A DNA stretch of 64,000 nt from Seriola aureovittata (taxonomy: Eukaryota > Chordata > Actinopteri > Carangiformes > Carangidae): the NCBI RefSeq assembly GCF_021018895.1, contig NC_079384.1:20609640-20673639 (forward strand). Reading direction: 5' to 3'. The notes under the pieces are model-generated. The model was not told the origin of the DNA, ran no database searches, and worked only from the letters and a program-made list of their open reading frames with translations. Position numbers and translations under genes: made by a program. Positions 59,596 through 64,000 of the stretch are shown piece after piece; position 1 is the first letter of the stretch; every line of letters starts with the position of its first letter.

Positions 59596-60454
59596 TTAAA
59601 GTGATAGTTGGGGTTATTTGACGTGGGGTTGTGTGAGGTACATATCTATAGTCAGGTTATTACCTGCAGTAGATTCAGCTACCAATTTAGAGAAGCAGCA
59701 GGAGCACAGAAACTGACTGATGAGCTGCTGTGGACGGGGGCCATCCAAAAAAGACTTGTTTCAGCCACTTTAAAAAATCAACATCAATTTAAGTGTACGC
59801 TTTATTTTGAATATTATAACCGCTTTATTTTGGCGTCAAACAGCCCTTTCCTTTGGAACCATTGCACGACTATATTTCTATGCGCAAGCGCAACTAGAGG
59901 GTTGGTGGTTCAATCCCCGGCTCCTCCAGTCCACATGTTGAAATGTCCTTGAGCAAGATACTGAACCCCAATTTACCATTGGTGTGTGATAAAGATGTGC
60001 TTTGTATATAGCAAGTGCTGTATGAATGAAGACTAGAAAAGCGTTATATAAATGTAGTCCATTTACCATTTAACTACGTCAAGCACTGTATTACTCCGCA
60101 GATCAGCTGTTTTGAGTCAGGTAGAGCAAAGCATAGGTGCACTTGACTGAGAAAATGTAGTTCTAAAAGAAAGGGCTGTTTGACAGCAATATCAAGTGGT
60201 GAAAATATTCAAAATAAAGCTACACTTCAACTGATATAAACTTTTTTTTGTGGACATGATTTAAAGTGGCTAAAACACATTTTTGTGGATGACCCTGTCC
60301 CCAGCAGCTCATCACTCAGCTGCTGTACCGGAGCTCCTGCTGCTTCTCTAAACTGGCAGCTGATCTGAATCTACTGCAGGTAACATACTGACTGTAGATA
60401 AGTAGCTAACACAACCCCACACCAAATAACTCGATAAATAACTATTACTTCAAG
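59596..60454. mobile_element. Long-TIR non-autonomous element with a SINE in its middle
   Basis: The left arm starts at TTAAAGTGATAGTT (59596) and runs to about 59859. The right arm runs from 60160 to CTTCAAG (60454), and its reverse complement follows the left arm block by block: gtggggttgtgt, ttacctgcagtagattcag, tagagaagcagcaggag, gatgagctgctg-ggac, gtttcagccactttaaa versus gttttagccactttaaa, ctttattttgaatatt, and tcaaacagccctttc. The arms are about 260-295 bp, diverged by substitutions and small indels. TTAA at the left and a TTGA-like edge at the right suggest a TTAA-type target. No transposase is present. Confidence 0.75.
59880..60072 (+). repeat. tRNA-derived SINE
   Basis: The head keeps a B-box-like ggtggttcaatcccc (about 59904). 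The body reads ggctcctccagtccacatgt, gtccttgagcaagatactga and a 3' end aaaagcgttatataaatg, then tagtccatttacc. This is the order of a widespread fish SINE. The 5' head with the A box appears truncated or diverged. It lies between the two arms of the long-TIR element. Confidence 0.75.
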
Positions 60455-61985
60455 GAAGAACAGGTGAGAACAGGTCAATCAGTGGGGGAAGTTTAAGGGG
60501 GGACGTATCACTGCAAAATTCAGATTCTGTGCAAACAATATATTTGCATTAGTTTACACTCCAACTAAACATATGTTTAGTTGGGGGGGGGGGATTTATG
60601 TCAAGATTTATGTATTTTAATTGCATATAAGCTTTCTATCTATTTGGCTCACACAGTTGCATTAGTAAACTAATAAACTTAATGTGATGCATATTTGTAA
60701 ATGAAATGAAATCAATGAGATTTGTGTAATAGTGCTAATAAATCCAATGTGTTCAAAATGCTTAATAGCCTTTCTGTTACAATTAATAAATGAAATAGAA
60801 ATATCAGGCTCAATATATTAATTAAATAATATATTCACTTTGACTGTGCCTCTGCAGTGAAGCTGGCGTCGCTCTACACCGACACAGAAATTGCTGGCTG
60901 AGTGTACACCTGCAATGGAACACACTCCCCCGGTAGGCGAGCTGAGATTTCATCCATTTTAATGCCGTCTTTTATTTTCTTCAAAAGTGAAGGGAATCAC
61001 ACATCGCATCGTTTCTGTGCAAGGGCCAACGTGTGGGGAGTGGGGGTATATATATTTACAGGCTGGGAGGCCGAGTGAGAGCAAATGGAGTCAGATAACA
61101 GGGCTGAGGTGGTGGATGTGGGGGGGGGTGAGGGGGCTCGGAGGCCGGGTATTGTCATGACAATGTTTTTCTCTTTCTCTTTGGACGCCCTCCCACCTGA
61201 CCGAAGCGTCATAAATAACAGCTGAACGATGGAGGATTTATGAGACACAAATATCTCCGCAGCAGCCTATCATTACACCGAGGCTGTCACTGTAACTCTT
61301 AGAGACAGAGAGACAGACGCACACACACACACACACACACACATACACACATGTGCAGAAAGAGAAAGAGAGAGAAAAGAGAGAGAGAAGTGTTTTTCTC
61401 TGTTATGTTTTTTTTTTTTCACATAATTATTTCCAGAAGTCGTCTGTTTTTTGGTTTTATGGTTGATTACTGGTACCTACGTCTTGTTTACAGCTTTTGC
61501 AGTGTTGTTTTTTTTCTTTTAACAATGAGACCAATAAATCAAAGTGAATAGAAAGGTAAATGGAGCACAAGGAAACTTTCAACACCGTCTGACTTGCAGC
61601 ATATTAGAATTCATTGCAGACTGAGCCCTCTAATCCTAACTGCCGTATCATTAGTTGTCTGCTGTTTATAAGGGAGCGACTTCAAGGTCAAATATATATT
61701 TCCTCATCATCAACAGTGTGGGAATAAAGACAGGAGGAAAAGAGAAAGAAAGGAGGGGAAGACAAAAGGGACACGGAAATAAAGCATGAAAGTGAGCGGG
61801 AGGGAGAGGACGGGAGCAGCGGAAGGCGGGATGAAGAGAGAGGAGAAACAAAGGCCTCTGCTCCGTCCAATTACATTGTTCTTGTTTTATAAATTGGGAC
61901 ACGGGTAAGAAAAGCTAATGAGAGGCAGAACACACTGTCTGAAGGAGAAGTGTGTGTGTGTGTGTGTTTCAGAGAGAGTGGTGTG

Positions 61986-62028
<43 letters not shown>

Positions 62029-62525
62029 CAGGTGAAGGAATGACATTAACAATTCAGCTCTAACTTTGAGAGATGTAAAACATGTTCGGTGTGAACTTGG
62101 CCTCAGAGCAGGCGGGCTTATCAAGGCTTAAGAAAGATGTGTCGGAGCGAGGGAGAGGATGAAGAGGTGGAGACAGAAAGACAGTAAGACAGAGGAAGAA
62201 CGACTACTTTTTTTACTATCAGCATTACATATCAGCAAACTGTTGCCTATCAACACAAACGGTTTATACTGAGCAGAATGAATCCGCAGAAGATTCACTG
62301 ACATAATGGATTTTATTTTCCTACAACATCCTGAATATGATCAATGATTTTTATGGCTCAGGCTGTTGGAACACTTGGTTAACGTCTGGAAAAGTAATCA
62401 GATTAATACAGTACTCATTTGCTTTCCCATGTAAGTTGTAGTAAGAAATGCATTATGTGCACATTCAGTGTTTTCTCTAGTGAGAGGAGGGAAGATTTAG
62501 TCCTGAGTCCTGTGTTTGGTTGGAT
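60455..62525. other. No gene identified
   Basis: About 2 kb, mostly unassigned. It holds a perfect 24-bp palindrome at 60561-60584 that runs into a G homopolymer, a G run at about 61120, a (CA)n at 61320-61345, and TG arrays at 61949-61968 and 61995-62024. Purine-rich DNA at 61725-61850 gives artefactual Ser/Pro/Leu frames. Confidence 0.45.
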
Positions 62526-62620
62526 TAAAGGTCCCATATAGTATAAAAGTAGATGTCCATGAGTTGTTTGATTTTTAAAGCAGGTCTAGGTTCTATATTA
62601 ATACTGTGAAAGTATCACCT
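62526..62620 (+). repeat. Family A, 5' end fragment
   Basis: Starts aTTAAAGGTCCCATATAG at 62526 and follows the family to tactgtgaaagtatcacc, then breaks off at a GA run (62622-62637). Only the first ~90 bp remain. Confidence 0.7.
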
Positions 62621-62635
62621 ACAGAGAGAGAGAGA

Positions 62636-62830
62636 GAACTAGCATTAGCAAAACATCTAACACTGTGTCAGCCGCTGCCAGTTACACGCTAACAAACAAC
62701 ATAAACAAATAAAAGATGCTAACTACGCTAGCAACGCTTATAAGTCTGCTCGCTGCAAATATCTGACTCCTCATCTGAGTCTGACTGAGACTGAGTCTCT
62801 CCGATATTTAATCATCTTCATCCAAGCTGC
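62636..62830 (+). repeat. Family D repeat, copy 2
   Basis: Carries gcattagcaaaacatctaac, then aataaaagatgctaactacg, ctcatctgagtctgactgag and gagtctctccgat in the same order as 47447-47910, but with no SINE and only one gatgctaac unit, so it shows the ancestral arrangement. Confidence 0.6.
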
Positions 62831-63378
62831 TCTATCACCTGTCAATCTCCTGCTAGCAGAAGTGGTAGGCAGGACACACGGCCTGATCCAGGATATTCTC
62901 AATGAGGAATTAAGAGTAGATGTGCTGCCAGCAGTCTGTTATTCACTCCAGATTTTTTTTTCTTTTTCTTTTTTTACTATTTATGTGTGAAAAGCATGTT
63001 AAACTTTAACCTTCCCCGGTAGGAGAAAATCACTCTTCAGTTGGACGGCTTCAACCTCAGCAGTGAGGGTCTCAGGTCGATACTGCTTCATAATAAGAGG
63101 TCACAAGCACGAGAGCAGTGAGGAGACGGGGCTGAGACATGACAGACAGCATGACAGCGGGTTAGACAGAAGCCAGCAGGTGGGGGCGCACACACACACA
63201 CTGTAGATGATATAATGAGTGAAAACCTCAAATCCACAATTAATAACAGTTTTCGTATAAGATTATTATTTTATATATTATAAAATATCTCCCTCATGTG
63301 GACTTTGTATATTCAATAAAATATACTCAACGTTACATACATTTATAAAAAGACGGGACATCTGGCCCTGTATGTACA

Positions 63379-63422
<44 letters not shown>

Positions 63423-63761
63423 CTGTGTTTATTTTCAAATATAATTTTTTTTACCTTGCAACATCACCTGTCCATCAAATCCTTCCTCTGTTGCTTCTAT
63501 TTTCCAGAACAGTCTCCTTTTTTTTCTGAAGTACTTGCCTCATGTTTTTTCTTTTCTTTCTCTCTTTCACTTTTTTTTTATCTCTCTGTTGCTGCGTCTC
63601 TTTGTCTGTTGTATCTCTCGGCCGTTGCTGAACTCATTAACTTCATTTCTGTCTCGAGGAGGATCAGCACAGAAGCCTCTGATTCGTATTACAAAGCACA
63701 TATATGGAGTGTACAGTAATGCAGCAGCAAATTGTGCGTGTTTGTATGTGTGTGCGTGTAC

Positions 63762-63797
<36 letters not shown>

Positions 63798-64000
63798 GTG
63801 CGTGGCCTCGTCTAAAAGCTGATAAAAGTGTTAAAACTGCTGCAGCACACAGTGTTGATAATATTAGGCACTGAGCCCTTTTGAAGTCAGCGGCTCAGAT
63901 GGAAAAGATCAGAGTTTCCTCCCTCGGTAACAACCACATCACTTCAGCCTTTCACATCAACAGCAGCCATAACACGAGACGGAGAACACACAGAGGAGCT
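62831..64000. other. No gene identified
   Basis: Right edge. TG arrays at 63386-63419 and 63764-63795, and poly-T near 62948. The frames of 115 and 95 codons overlap and start in or run into the TG arrays, so they are not called. Confidence 0.45.

Noticed and set aside
1..64000. A novel multi-gene system
   Set aside because: No credible gene set exists in the window. The repeated structures are explained by transposable elements, microsatellites and one tandem duplication.

Overview
The window looks like nuclear DNA of a teleost fish, probably a percomorph. The evidence is the very dense (CA/TG)n microsatellites, a decayed L2-type LINE, Tc1/mariner remnants with the teleost-type flanks and TIRs, two tRNA-derived SINEs of types common in fish, and several short TTAA- or TSD-flanked repeats whose sequence I recognise from teleost genomes. 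This placement rests on memory of those families, not on a search. I find no convincing protein-coding gene, tRNA gene or rRNA gene in 64 kb. Every open frame is short, and most lie in simple repeats, in transposon remnants or in sequence with no coding look. The window is best read as intergenic or deep intronic DNA.

Layout. 0-7 kb: a dispersed repeat (711-948), the longest copy of a TTAA-flanked family called A here (1549-2433), two copies of family B (3505-3835, 4432-4765) and a CA cluster. 7.4-9.5 kb: a nearly perfect 1.0-kb tandem duplication with junctions inside CA arrays; each unit carries a 94-bp hairpin MITE and a family A fragment. 10-20 kb: further dispersed repeats, a 0.64-kb family A copy (13350-13992), a broken Tc1-like transposase (about 16680-17315) and a family A fragment at 19570. 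20-35 kb: a tRNA-derived SINE (20432), family B in inverse orientation (22497), many CA arrays and a TTAA-flanked element (32119-32524). 35.7-37.8 kb: an L2-clade LINE on the minus strand. 40-43 kb: two Tc1-like remnants, the first split by a 527-bp repeat with a 9-bp target duplication. 47-48 kb: a 29-bp minisatellite and a SINE inside family D. 54-56.6 kb: a 760-bp hAT-like element inserted in an older repeat. 57-64 kb: family A (57533-58014), a long-TIR element with a SINE in its middle (59596-60454) and pieces of families A and D.

There are no genes working together here. The biology visible is transposon history: nested insertions with readable target duplications, non-autonomous TTAA-type families, and slippage or unequal exchange at CA arrays. 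A few AT-rich stretches without repeats contain homeodomain- or octamer-like words and could be conserved regulatory DNA, but that needs alignment. I did not find a previously undescribed system; the best leads are the tandem duplication and the nested-element junctions.
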